Source of the DNA: Heterodera schachtii
Taxonomy: Eukaryota > Nematoda > Chromadorea > Rhabditida > Heteroderidae
Direction of reading: 5' to 3'
DNA: 64,000 nucleotides
Assembly: GCA_023374025.1 (NCBI GenBank)
Contig: SIJG01000004.1
Coordinates: forward strand, 803,226 to 867,225
Shown: positions 1 through 13,000 of the stretch, one piece after another
Layout of the letters: every line of letters starts with the position of its first letter
Numbering within the stretch: the first letter of the stretch is position 1
Position numbers and translations under genes: made by a program
The notes under the pieces: model-generated
What the model saw: the letters and a program-made list of their open reading frames with translations, nothing else
Databases searched by the model: none
Told to the model about the DNA's origin: nothing

Positions 1-350
1 CAATGCAAGTCTTTTTTTTGAAAAGAAACGAGCAAAACGGGGGGGGGGGGAGGTGACAGAATTTGGGTTCACGTATGGATTTATGGAAAGGGATGGACAG
101 AGGGGAAAGGGATGAATGAATTAAGGAACAAGGCTAAGAGGAGAGATGAGCGGTGGAAGAGGGGAGGATGAACCGGGCTTTGAAATAAACACAATACAAA
201 GGGGGATGGTGTTTATTGAATGGGCAAATCGGGGACAGGGGCAAAGTACGTTAAAGGGATAACGGAATAACTAACATGCATGATCAACATACATACATGA
301 AAAAGCACATTAAATATTTGCCAAAATTAAAGATTGATAATCTTTTAAAC

Positions 351-518
351 AAGAGAGCGGATACGGACCGGACCCGTATACGGGTTTACGGGTCCGTTTT
401 TTTTTGGGCCGATACGGACTTATACGGAGTAAGGGTTTTCCGTGTTTTTAATCCGTAAGTCCGTATGGATGCCTAGTCCGTAGTCCTGATCAGTATTTTC
501 GCAAAATACCGCCCTCTG
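351..518. mobile_element. hAT-like MITE, 168 bp
   Basis: Short element with imperfect terminal inverted repeats (AGAGAGCGG at the left, CCGCCCTCT at the right) and a perfect 8-bp target site duplication TTTTAAAC at 343-350 and 519-526. An 8-bp duplication is the hallmark of hAT insertion. The inside is built from CCGTA/TACGG words and has no coding capacity. Related copies lie at 11872-12699 and 17538-17674. Confidence 0.8.
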
Positions 519-868
519 TTTTAAACCCATAAATTTTTCCGATTTTATTGGCTGAAGAGCCAAATTTAACGAATTTCGTATCGCAACAAAAAACATTTCT
601 ATTCGAAGAACTGTAAAGTGAGATTTGCCATTCTGATCAATTTAGTAATGTGATCAAAATTCATAAAAGTGAGATAAAATAAAGAAAGAATAAATTTATA
701 AACATTTGTCGTTAACTTTTGTCTTTCTCTTCTGCGTTTAAATTTGCGTGTGAAAATGCCTAAACATTTAAAATTATTTTTTAATTATTTTATTTTTTCA
801 TTTTCTTTTTTTCATATGAAAATGCCAAACATTTAAAATTATTTCTTTTTCATTTTCTTTTTTAATTT

Positions 869-3521
869 TTACCATTTTTGCAGATTTTCTCTCTCTGCAA
901 ATTCCGAGTTCAGCTGCACATTGTGAAAGCTGCCCTTCTCAAAGTCCTCCTTGATCTTCACGTCCAACTTCTTCCTCAGATTGTCCCTCAATTTGCGCTT
1001 AAATGCGCTGTTTGCCTTTTGTTCTGCCGCCATTTGAATGCCCACCAGCCAATGCCTCAGGCCAATTGAATTTCTGTCCAAATTCGAAATTTCGAATTTA
1101 AAAATCTGTCTTTTTTTACCCAATTTGCTCTAAATCGGCAGAAGGGCATTCCGTTGGGCCGATCATTTTGGAGCGGACGTGGCAAAAGTCAACCCAAATG
1201 GCCAAAGGATTCTCCACAAATTCGAGCAGTTCGTAGCGCAGCCTTTTCCCGACAAAGTCGCAGAATTTGTCCACGTTGTGACTTGGGCCTTTGCATTCGA
1301 CGACAATGAAATTTTCGTACTCAAACAAGAAAAAAGTAACATTTAAATATATTTAAAATTTTTATTTATTTATTACTTTCTCAGTGAATTTTATTGCTTC
1401 ATCTTTTGTTTCCAATTTGTTCCACAATTTATCCCAGGCTTAAAATAACAATTAAATCCCAAAATAATATCCATTATTATAATTATTAAATGTTGGCATT
1501 TTCCAAAAGGCAAAAGAACAATTCCACGGGCAAAGAATTCAATGGTTAAAATTGGTAAAGTAAAATTGATCACTTTTGAGCAGTACAAAAAACTCAAGTA
1601 GCAAAGATAGATTAGATTTAAGGCCATATTTGGACCTTAGGCCCCTAATATTTAAAAGAAAAAATGATTTATCATGGGCAATGAAAAATGTAAAATTTGA
1701 TGATTTTGCTTGTTTTTGTAAGGTTTTTTATTTTTAAATTTTTATTTCGTTTTTCCCATTTTATAATTATTTTATTTTTTATTATTTTCCCCTTTTTGCC
1801 TTTCTTTAGCTCATTCTGCACCACTTTTGCGCTCGAAATGTTCACTTTTACGGCCAAATTTCGTCCCCCAATTGTCGGCATTATCACTGCCATTGCCAAT
1901 TCCTTCCGAATGCTTTTCATTGTCTTTTCAATTTCAATTTGCTGCTCTTTTTTCGTGCGATGCTTTCTCCGCGCTTTTTCCCATGCCAAATCTCTGCGGC
2001 CGATCCAATCGCCGAACGGAGACCAACTCAAAAAAGTGCCGACGATTTTGTGATCAATTGGTGTCAGTTGGACGGGCATTGGCCATTTCCTGGAAATTGG
2101 CAAAATGCCAAAAAAAAAAAATTCAAAATTACCACTTGGAAAAAATGAGAAAGAATTTGTTGATCAGAAAAGGCATCGACGAATTTGGGAACAGCAGAAA
2201 CACTTTTGTGAGCATTTGCAACAAAATATGTTCACTCAAATAGCCCAAAGATTCGCAGAAAATGTCATTATCTTAATTCATTAATTAATTAATTAATGCA
2301 TTTTTAATTATTATTTGCCATTTTCACTTTTTGCCCATTTCTCCAAATAATCGTAAATTTTGCGGAATTTTTCCAATGTTTTAATTGCAATGCCATTGCT
2401 CAGTTCAAATTTGTTCACAATTAACAAATAATCATTTTCATTCAACAGAAATTGTAACACTTTCAAATTGGCCGCGTGCGCTAAAAGGAAAAAAATGGAA
2501 AAAATAATTCAAAAAATTAAAAATTCATAAAAAGAAAAAATGGAAAAAAACAAATAATTAATTAAAATTAAAATTCCATTAAATTCTTTTCATATTTTGC
2601 TTTTTCATTGACCTGATATTACAAAAATCTCTTCTTTCCTTTCTTTTATCTTTTGTATTTGTTCCGATGCCTTTTTTTGGTTTTCATATAAAAATTGCGT
2701 AATTTTGTCAAATTGTCGAAGTTCTTCGGCATCTTTAATTAAAATGCATTAAATGCCCATATTAAATCACTTCAGTTAATGAGTGTGCGTGCCATAGTCC
2801 AATCCCTTCTTCATTTTCCAAATTATTTTATTAGTCTAACATTAATCACTCCCCCTTACCATATTAATTTAAATTTTATTCGTTACTAATTATCATAATA
2901 TAATCAGCCCTTTATTCATTTTAATTAATTTTACTTTATAATTACGAGTCGTCTTTTACCGTATAATTTTAATTCATTGCTGCTCTCTTACCATAGTCAG
3001 TCCCTCCCTCACCGTACTCATTTTTATCATTACTGTTATCATACCGTAATCAGTCCCTCTCTTACCATGCCATTTTAATCCATTACTATCTAATACCGTA
3101 GTCAGTCCCTCCCTTACCATATTTATTGCATTAGTATTAATACCGTAGTCAGTCCCTCTCTTACTATACTTTAATCCATTATTGTTATTATACCGTAGTC
3201 AGTCCCTCGTCGCTTACCGTATTCATTGGCTTCCTTTTCTTCAAAATTTTTCTTCCTCAACTCTTTTCTCTTGCAAATTTCGTATCGATGCGCCCGCTCA
3301 TCAAAATGGTAATTTTCCTCCAATTTGTGAATGTTTTGTCCCAATTTTATCAAAAATATTTCCAATTGTTTTGCGCTGAAATTTTTGCGCGGAATGTGCG
3401 CAAATTGGGCAATTTGGACGAATTTGACGTCAATTTGCACATTTTGGAGCCCAATTCGCATCGATGGGACGGACGAAAAATTATTTTTGGGAAATTTTTG
3501 GAGAAAATTTAACTCCAAATT
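869..3521 (-). CDS. Eight-exon block for a Lys/Glu-rich helical protein (490 codons), 5' end unresolved
   Basis: Exons on the minus strand: 3521-3218, 2732-2613, 2480-2328, 2271-2133, 2089-1800, 1438-1377, 1319-1120, 1073-869; sum 1473 nt, in frame throughout to a TAA at 869-871. All junction phases agree. The intron after 1800 uses a GC donor (AAAG|GCAAAA). I recognise no domain; the protein is charged, helix-rich, with few Cys. No convincing start codon or signal peptide lies between 3521 and 4036. The first exon has a phase-0 acceptor, which fits the phase-0 donor of exon 16 of the upstream gene (4486), so this block may be the 3' part of that gene, with the exon at 4242-4036 serving as an alternative end. 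An internal Met in the first exon is the other option. Exon 2480 also has an in-frame stop at 2311 if its donor is not used. Confidence 0.6.
2790..3215. repeat. Intronic tandem repeat carrying copies of a splice donor
   Basis: About five to seven degenerate units of roughly 50-60 bp with the core ACCGTAGTCAGTCCCTC followed by a CTTACC(A/G)TA stretch. On the minus strand the latter reads TACGGTAAG, which is the 5' splice site of the exon ending at 3218. The array sits in the intron directly downstream of that exon. Confidence 0.75.
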
Positions 3522-3865
3522 CTGAACCAAAAAGAAAAATTAAAAAACAAATTGACAATGATCAAAAGGGCTAATATTTTTAAAAGCGAAAAACTGCCAA
3601 AATAAAATGGGAAGGATAAAAAAACTGTTAAAAATCGGACAAAAGTGGGAAAATGGACTTCTAATTTAGGGGGCTAAAAATTGTTTACCAAAATATTTCC
3701 TTTCCCTTTTTTAAATTTGTCTTAATAATTTTGTGGATTTTAATTTGTATCCATATTAGTTATATACTTGCTAATGTATGTAAAAAGAAGTTTCGTCGAT
3801 AGGAAGATTAAGGGGGAAATGGGATAATTAATTGATCCATAAGTTGAACAAATTGGAGAAAGCCA

Positions 3866-3938
3866 GGCCCGTAGTTCAGGCGGTAGAACAGTGCCCGAAA
3901 CGCGCCAGAGACGGCGGTTCGAACCCCTCCCGCCCCCA
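3866..3938 (+). other. tRNA-like sequence with A and B boxes (possible tRNA pseudogene or SINE head)
   Basis: Contains an A-box-like TAGTTCAGGCGG near 3871 and a perfect B box GGTTCGAACCC near 3916, the internal RNA polymerase III promoter signals, at tRNA spacing. The acceptor and anticodon stems do not pair well and I cannot assign an anticodon, so a functional tRNA is unlikely. It lies between the exon ending at 4036 and the exon starting at 3521. Confidence 0.4.
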
Positions 3939-4035
3939 CAAGTTTTTTCCTAAAAGCTTCCCCAGCTCGTTCATATATTCATTGGTAAAAGGGAGTTTAA
4001 ATTTGAATTAACTCAATTTTGATTTTTAAAAACAA

Positions 4036-7000
4036 TTAATTGAAAATGCCAACTTGACAAAGTGCGCAGTGCAGCGAATTGTCCGCGCATTTCCCTCCGG
4101 CGCCGTTTCCGTCGCAATCGGCGGAAATGCCGAAGATTAATCCGTGGTCAAACCCATCCGGCAAAATGCAAATTGTCTCAAATTTGTTCTCCAAATGCTT
4201 CATAAAGAAGCGACTCGGAAATTGAAATTGTGCCGCGTCGGACTAAAAACGAAAATAACAAATTTATTGCTAATTTATAATTTGTAGAGACCGGCGGACA
4301 GGATCAGGAGCATGTAAGGTTTTTGAATCCTGATTCCGATCAGGTTAAATATCGGAATAAAAACCCGACAAAATCGGGATTTGAATCCCGTGGGTTGGCC
4401 CTAATCCTGTCCCTGATTATGATCGGATCCCGTCTTTTCAATTACTACAATCTCTGTTAATTAGTGATCGTTTCGCTATTCTTACCCATTCATTGAATAT
4501 TCGTCTCAGTACGATTAGCGTTTCTATCCCATTTTTGTGCCCATAATCCGACGATTTTCCGTCCCTTTTCTCCTTAAAATGATTTTAATTATTTTTTTTA
4601 TTTTTTTTTAATTATTCTTTTTATTTAATTTTAATTATTCTTTTTATTTTATTTTAATTATTCCTTTTTTTTACTTTTTCTTTTTCCTCTAAATTTTCCT
4701 TCTCCAATTCTTTGATTGAATTTATTTCTTGCCATTTTTCTGATGGAAATAATTGTGAATTTTTCTCACAAAAATTTATTTTGTCTTTCTTTTCAATAAA
4801 ATCTGATAAATTTGTGTTGCTTTGATATTGACAGAAAATGTTTTTGTCTAAAATTTGTTTTTAATTTTCATTTTATTTTATTTATTTTATTTTAATTTAA
4901 TTTAATTTACCCAATTTTCGTTGTTTTTCCGCTTTTTCAATTTGTTCCAAATTTCTTTCAAATTCTTCCAAAATGTTTTCTCTTTTCTCAATAATATTCG
5001 AAAGTGCCAATGTTTTCTGTTTTTGGCATAATTTTTCCCAATTTTCTATTCGTTCCTTAACAATTGCAATGCCAAATTTTCGAAAGTGCAATTTTCCCAT
5101 AATTTTTCTCCAATTTTCCCATTTAATATGTTCATTTTCCTGGTCCCATTTGTCCGATTTGTCTTTCAAATTCGTCCCCAAATTGTCCATTTCCTCCGAC
5201 AATTCCATTAGCAGCTGAAAAAGCCTTCTCGAAATGCCTTCATAAGAATGTTTTGCCGAGTATTTCATCTCCTTAAATCTTTCCCACTGATCGGAAATGC
5301 TTTTTGTTTTGTCGCTTTTTCTCTGATCGCCCAGCGATTCGATCGCTTCCAATCGGTTGGCAATTTCGTTGGCCAAAGTGCCAACATTTGCCAGTTCGAT
5401 TGCTTTTGGCATTTTGATGCCATCGTTTCGCTGTTCTTTTGCCGATGCGTTGACAATTTCGGCATATTTCAATGCAAGGAACTGATCATTGGCAAAATTG
5501 ATCAGTTTTGTGCCTTCCTTTTGGCCTTTATCTTCCTCATTCCCCATCAACCTTTCATTTGGCGGTTCTGTTCCTTTTTCCTCCTTTCCCTTACCATTTC
5601 CTCCTTTCCCCTCTTCTACCGTACTTTTCGTTACAGTAATTATTTTCATTTGCTCTTTTCTTTCTGTTTCTCTTCCCATTGCGAAACTCTCTTCTCCTTC
5701 TTCTTCTGCTGTTAAGAATGCTGTTTCTTCTTTCTCTGTTTCTCTGCTGTTTTTCTCATTGTCCGATTTTATTTCATTTTGTTTCGTTTCTTTGTCTCCG
5801 TTTTTGCTCTTTTTTCTCTTTTGTTTTTTCTTTTTTGCATTTAATTTCGCTTCTTTCTCTTCCTCTTTTTCCTCTTTTTCAAAATATTTTATTGCCAATG
5901 TTTTCCAAATTTTCTCTGTCGTTTCTTTGCCCAAATATTCTGGCATATCATTTACATCAACAAATGACTCATAAACTGAAATTAATTAAAATTAAATTTT
6001 AGATCAACTACAGTAATCTCTTGTCTTTTTTCTTTTTCTTACTGTATTTTAATGTCTTTTTTAAATTGGCGTTTTCCTCCACCAATTTGCTCAGTGTTTC
6101 AACATTCTTTTCGTCCAATTTGACTTCAAATTTTGCATAATTTTCCCCTTTTTTGTCTTTTCTCGTCGCTTTCTTTTCGTCATATTTTTTCTGTGCTTTT
6201 TCATTTATTTTCCGAATTTCCTCTTTCATTACTTTTTCACTTTTCATTTGCTTTCCCTGCAAAATTTTTTCAAAAAGTAAATTTATTTCATTCAAAAAAA
6301 TCGATTGGTAAATTTGAAAGTTTGGCATTTCGTCCATCGGTTCGTCATGCCAACGGTCGTACATTTGGTAAAACAAAAATTTGTGCCGCCTCCAAACATT
6401 GGCACACTTTTGCCGGGCGATGGACGCGGCGGAATTGGCAATTTTGGCATTGGTCCATTGGACAAAAATGAACAAATCCAACTTAAAAAAGTGGCCAATT
6501 TAATTTTAAAATTGCATTTAATACCTTTAATTTTACATTAAGCCAATTCATTGAGTCGGCGATGGTCAAAAACTCAATGTAAAGTGAATAAAGCCGACTT
6601 TCATTGTCGAACACTGAAATAATATCATACATTTTATTTTAATAATTATTTTAATTCTTTAGTTTTGTCCTTTCATTTGCTTAATTTTGCCTTTTCTCAC
6701 ATTCGTCCGCCGTATTTTTGTCGTCATTCCAAATTTCTTTAATCATCCAATTGTTGGCACTCATTTCAGCCTCATTAATTATTGAAACATCATCTAGAAA
6801 AAGCTTACAGAAGCGCGTTTTTGCGCCCGGCACAATCGTCGCTTTTTCGCGAAACTCCGCGAATACTTCGTCATTTTCGCTAAACAATTCGCGAATCTGT
6901 TTTCTGAAGAATATTCGGTTGAGCTTCATAACACTTAAAAAAATTATAATTAATTTTTGTCCATTTTAATTCCTACCGTAAAAGAAATTCATACTGTAAT

Positions 7001-10000
7001 TTATAGTGCTGTTCGAGAGTCTCGGTCTCGACTCGAAAAAAGTCTCGGGTTTTTTCGTCTCGGTATCGAGTCTCGGGCCGAGTCTCGTTCTCGAGTCTCA
7101 GGAAATTTTTGGTCTCGAACAGCACTAGTAATTGTTTTTCCAAATTTACCTTTTTATACTCTCCTCTTTGTCTCCCCACTTTTCGTCCATTTTAATTTCT
7201 ACCGTAATTTATTTTCCCTGATTTACCTTTTTATACTCTCCTATTTGTCCCCCCCACTTTTTGTCCATTTTAATTCCTACCGTAAAACCAATTCCTACCG
7301 TAATTTATTTTTCCTGCTTTACCTTTTTGTACTCTCCTCTTTGTCCCCCCACTCTTTCGCGTACCAATCCTTAAAATTTTCTTTCATTTTCAGCGAAAGT
7401 GTCCTCTCCCAAATGTTATTGAGCATTGTCTTCAGAACGCGCAGCTGATACAACGCATTTCGGAGAAGCATTTTCTGCTCATTTGTGGCGGCCAAATGCA
7501 AAAGAAAGTAAAAATTCTTTTTGCTTTTTTGAATCATTTCACTAAATTCTTCTTCACTAATTAGGGGCGTATTAAAGAATTTCTGAGCATTTTCATACAA
7601 ATTCTTCTCGACTTTCTTAATTTCAAAGAGCAGCTTGGCTGAAGAACAGCGAGCCTCTGCACTTTCCGCTTCCGTTGTGCCACTTTTGAACTCCAATTGG
7701 CTCATCAGCAATTGGCTTTCATGTTTTGGAAGTATCTGCTCTAAAGTAATCAAAAGAATTAATTTGATTATTATTTTTTCGTTATTTTATGTAATTTTAT
7801 TTAATGCCATCTTTTTTTATTCAACTGACCGTAATGCATAACTTCGGGGAATAGCATCTCCAACATGTCCAATGCTTCATGAGAAATTTTAGAAAATATT
7901 TGATGTTTCATCCGCAAAATGTCCAATTGGGAGCCATGGCAAAAAATGCTTTGCATTTCTTTGGACGTTTCAATTAGACGGACCAAAGCAAATAAATGGA
8001 CACCCTCAACGAAGGAGGAGCATTGGCGAACAAACAGTGCGAAATGTTTGGCATTTTGTTGCACGGCACAGCCAATTTTGTGCCATTGGGTTTCGTTTTC
8101 ACCGAGTAAAATAATTTTCTAAAAATTACATAATTAAAAAAACTGGAAAGCATTCAAATGAAATCAGTGCTGACCCCTTTGGCGATCTGTCCTTCCGTTC
8201 TGTAAGTTGCCCATTCGGTGCCCTTTTTTACATTCAATGCCAACAATTTTGTCCATTCCTCGCTCATCTCAATTAGTTTGGCATCATTGACCAATTTGTG
8301 GATAAATTCATAATTTTTGCACAGTTTTTCCTCCAAATTTTGGCCATCCAAAAGCATAAATTCGGCAAAATAAATGTTCACAAATTTGGCCATCTTTTTG
8401 TCATTTTCCGCATAAATTTGTGCATGTTTAAGCAATTCCTCTGCTTGACTTCGATAATAAAAAAGTGTCGCCCCAATTTCGACACTTTTGGCCAATTCAT
8501 TTCTTTTCAATTCCGATTTTTTACCAATGTCTTCCCAAAACAACTGAAGGTATTGTTCCTTAAGCCCAATTTCCAAATCTTAAAATAATTCTTAAAATTA
8601 AGAAAATATTTAAATCATCGAATTTATTACTATTAAATTTAAATTGTTTAATTTTATCGCTTAAATTTAATGGGTTTGGAGGATTAATATATTTATTTTG
8701 CTAAATATTATGAGAGCTTAATGACAACTAGAGACCGGAAATTTCAAATTTGCGGGTCCCGCTGCGGGATTGAAACTCAAAATTCCTTGCGGGACGGGAT
8801 CCCGCGGGATATCCCGCAAAATCCCGCGCCGGTCTTTAATAACAACTACCTGTTAGAAGGTTTCTGTCCATTTTTTGCAGCTCTTCAAGTGGAATACTTT
8901 TCGCAGGGCATTGGATATGCTTATAGATAAACTAATTTAAAATTAATCTTTATTCTATTAAATATTACCATATAAGACTGTATGACACCATTTTCGGCCT
9001 GAAGCCCAATTTTTCTTGGTGTTTCTATAAATTGTCAACGTAATGAAATGCCATTAAATATATGCTTTCAAATTGCACTTACTGTTTTCCATCCAAGTAT
9101 TTTTATTTTTCATCGAGTTTTCCGACAAATTTTCAACGGCATTTTCTTCCAAATTTTCCTGGGCTCTTGACTTTTTCTCGAATCTTAAATTTTCATCATT
9201 TTTTTGATGCATTTTTTCCTTCTGTTCAACTTTTTCAACATTTTCAATATCATTTTTTGGCTTTTCCTCACTTTTTTCTGTTAAATTTATTTCAGTTTTT
9301 GAATCAAATTTGTGAACTTTTTCCAATTCTGTTTTTAATTGTTCTTCCATTCTCATTTCGCCTGTATTTAATGGCTTTTTTGCTTTTTCATTGTTTTCTT
9401 TTTTATTTATTTCATTTAAATTTGCTTCGTTTTCATTTTCTGTTTGTTCTTTATCATTTGCTTTTTGATCACTTTTTTGAAAAAAACTTTCAATTTTATT
9501 TACATCTCCAAAAAAGAGAAGCATTCTTTCTCGAATTATTGATGGCATTTCAACTTGCAAAACTAAAATTGAATAAAATTTTAAATAAAAGCGTTAATTT
9601 TTTTTCTTTTACTTTTTTCAAATGCTTCCGACTTTCCGTTTTCCAATAATTTTCCGAATTCTGTCCCATGCAATTCGCAAATCCATCGGAAACTTTCCTC
9701 AGTTTCGTCGTCCGATTCTGTGCCCTGTTTTTCAAATTCTACCCTCATTAATTTGTCAAATTCATCCGCTGTTTTTTGTCCAATTTGGCCCTCCATTTGC
9801 TCAATTACTTTTTTCATCCCCCAAAACATTTCTCTAAAATATTTTTCAATGTCTTTCATTTTCGTCTCGTCCATGTCAAAAATTTGGTCGTAAATATCTT
9901 CCGCTTCTGCATTGATCCGATCAAAAATTGCGTTCTTTTTCTGCTCAACAGTGAGCTTTTGGCCAACCCATCGCATAAACACCGCCAAATCGGCGCCGAT

Positions 10001-13000
10001 TTTGTGACTTACTACCAAAATTAGGTCTTCCTCAATCTCACACAAAACATTCACATAATGGTCCCAAAGAAGGTCGTCATTTATGAGTGCTAAACATTTT
10101 GGATAGAGAAGAGAAGCTTTCCCGGGAGGAAGATTAAGGGACTAATTGAGACGGTAATGACTTTAATGACCGAGAAAAATTGGGGAAATAGGCTAACTTT
10201 CCATTGCCCAATGAGTTAATGATGATAACCCTTTATTCACCACTGTCCGTAAATTCTTCTCTCGTCAGTCCGAACTTTTCCCACAACTTTTCAAACAGTT
10301 CAGCCGAGCCGACCAATTGAAAAAGGCGAGTTTTTGCTCCGGGATGCTTCAGAAGTTGCTTCAGGGCGTTCACTTCACTGAAATCCATAAGAAGGGAAGT
10401 GAACATTTTGCCAAAGTGCTCGCGGTTGAACTCCTCCAACACTTCCGTCCGTTTTTCCCTCTCTTCGCATTTGTTCGTCTGCAATTTCTTCAGCACCTTT
10501 TCCGTCAAAGCCCCACAATTTTCTGCGTTGAAAGTCAAGGCAAACTTTGTGATTTTGATCATCACACAAAGCTGCACGGGGGAGCCAAAGTGCCGGAAAG
10601 TGTCGCGTTTGGCTGCGTTCGCTTTGGCCACGAGTGCATCACACGCGGACGAACGGCGCGGCTGTTGGGAGAGCCGCTTGACGAGCATCCGTATCTCTCT
10701 GATCATAATCGCGGTCAACATGACAAGTTTGGTCCTTTTGAACTGCTCCGAGTCGCTCCGGTTCAGCAACAATTGGCAAATACGTTCAAAAAGGGTTGTG
10801 CTCACCATCATATCTGAAATGGACAAAAAGTTTCCCGTTGACTGTTTTAAAATTGTTTTGATTAGCCATTTAAAAAACTCGCCAATTCGTAAAACTTCCG
10901 GAAATTCATTCTCCAAAATGGTCTGATAGATGGCGGTGGTTATTTTGTTGAGCGTCATCTTTACCTTCTGAACACTTTCAATTTCATAGCACAAAAAATG
11001 CCGTAAGCCTTCGCTTTCTTCCAAAAGTTCCATCAAAGTTTGTCCAATGATTGGCTCAATCCTCGGCGGATTGGCCAACTTTTGCAATTGCTCATTAAAT
11101 TCTTTGCCATTACAATCCACCACGTCTAACTTTAATTGAAAATGAATTATCGCAATCGCATTAATTATAGACAATATTTAGATATTATAGATTCTGTTAA
11201 ACAATTAATAAATTCAAATAATTATATCTAATTAATCATTATTGTCCTTATTTGCCTTCCGCATTTAAGCCGATTGTCTTTATTTTGTCCTTAATTCTCA
11301 AAATCCTCTTTTTCTACCTCTATAATTTCCAGCATTCGGCTTTCCCGCATAAATTTTCCAAATTCGTTTTCCATGTTTTTGTTTTCCGAATATGACATCA
11401 TTAACAACAGAATTGACACCCCATTTACGTACATTAAGCACACTGACATTTCGATGTCGCTTTTCGTTTTTGGCACTTTGCCGACTGTTACTGTTTTTTC
11501 CCAAGTGCTTTTTCGCTTTTCAATTTCCCCCAAAAATTCGTTGTCACCAAATTTTTCGCCAAGTTCATTCACAAATTTCACCATTTTACCAATTTTTCGC
11601 TTTAAAAGCCATTTAATTGAATTTGTCTTAAGCTCCCAACATCCGTTCATTTGGTCACATTTGTGCCATTGGTCATCATTCAGAAAAAACTGCTTGAAAT
11701 TGTTCTCTAATTCAACTATTTCTGAAGCTTAATGTATTAAAAGTAAAATAATAATTTTATTTATTTTTCCTTTTTCTGCGTGACTGGACAATCCGACAAA
11801 AGTGGACAATCCGACAATGAGGACAATCCGACAGTAAATTAAAACAATAATTTTTCGACATATAAATGAACTAGAGAGCGGGTACGGACTGGATCCGTAT
11901 ACGGATTTTTACGGATCCGTAGTCCGTAATCCGTATTTTTTTGGGCCGATACGGATTTTTACGGAGTACGGATTTTCCGGATTTTTAGTCCGTAAGTCCG
12001 TAATCCGTATGGATGCCTATAGTCCGTAGTCCTGGTCCTGATCCGTACAATTTCTTGATACGGATTACGGATTTTTTTTTTTTGGGGGGGTTTTTAAAGT
12101 GAAATGGAGTAAATTTTAAATTTTGGTGCAGTCAATTCGCCAAAACATGAAATTAGGGAGTCAATTTCGTAAAATTTTTCGACAAAAATCGAAAAGCATT
12201 TATGTTGAAAAAGCACGCCGCAAAAAATTGGGTAAAAAGCAAAATTGCTCGTTTCAGAAAAATTCTTGAGCATTTTTTTTATTACATAAAAATTTTTTGG
12301 CCTCAGAGGGGTGGGTGGGGATTATTATTTTTTTCTTAAATGCAAACAAAGCTCACCCGGAAATTAATTACAAATGCTGAAATACATATTTAACACACAT
12401 TTTCAATTTGTTTCGAGTTGTTTATTTTTTGAAATTTGTTTCCTTAGAATTTATAATAAATTTTTATAAAGTCTTTTAGCTCTAAATATTCAAGATTTAT
12501 ATTTAAAAAACCAATTTTTATCGAAAAAGGAAAAATTTAAAAAAATCCGTATCCGTATACGGATCCGTATTTTTCCTGGATACGGATTTTTACTGACTAC
12601 GAATTTTACGGATTTTTAATCCGTAAGTCCGTAATCCGTATTGATGCCTAGTCCGTAGTCCTGATCGTGATCCGTATTTTCCCAAAATACCGCTCTCTAA
12701 AATGAACTATTTCCTAAAATATTCGAGTCAAAACATTTAGCTTAAACTCGTTAAGAAAATTTGAAAATAAAAAATAGAAGTTTAAAACGGTGCTAGGTCG
12801 TTCCACAAAAAAGCTCAGTGTGGACGATCCACAAAAAAGCTCAGTGTGGACGATCCACAAAAAAGCTCAGTAGTCGATAAAATTAAATAAATAAATTTAA
12901 TTATTCAATTCACAAAACACGGTGCCGTCCGGTTAACACTAATGTACGGCGGGACGCAAGTCATTTTCAAATTTTTTAATTTTTCAATTTTTCACATCAC

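Noticed and set aside
5248..6002. Long plus-strand ORFs rich in Phe/Ser/Leu
   Set aside because: Antisense shadows of the Lys/Glu-rich minus-strand exon 5975-4911, which has matching splice phases on both sides.
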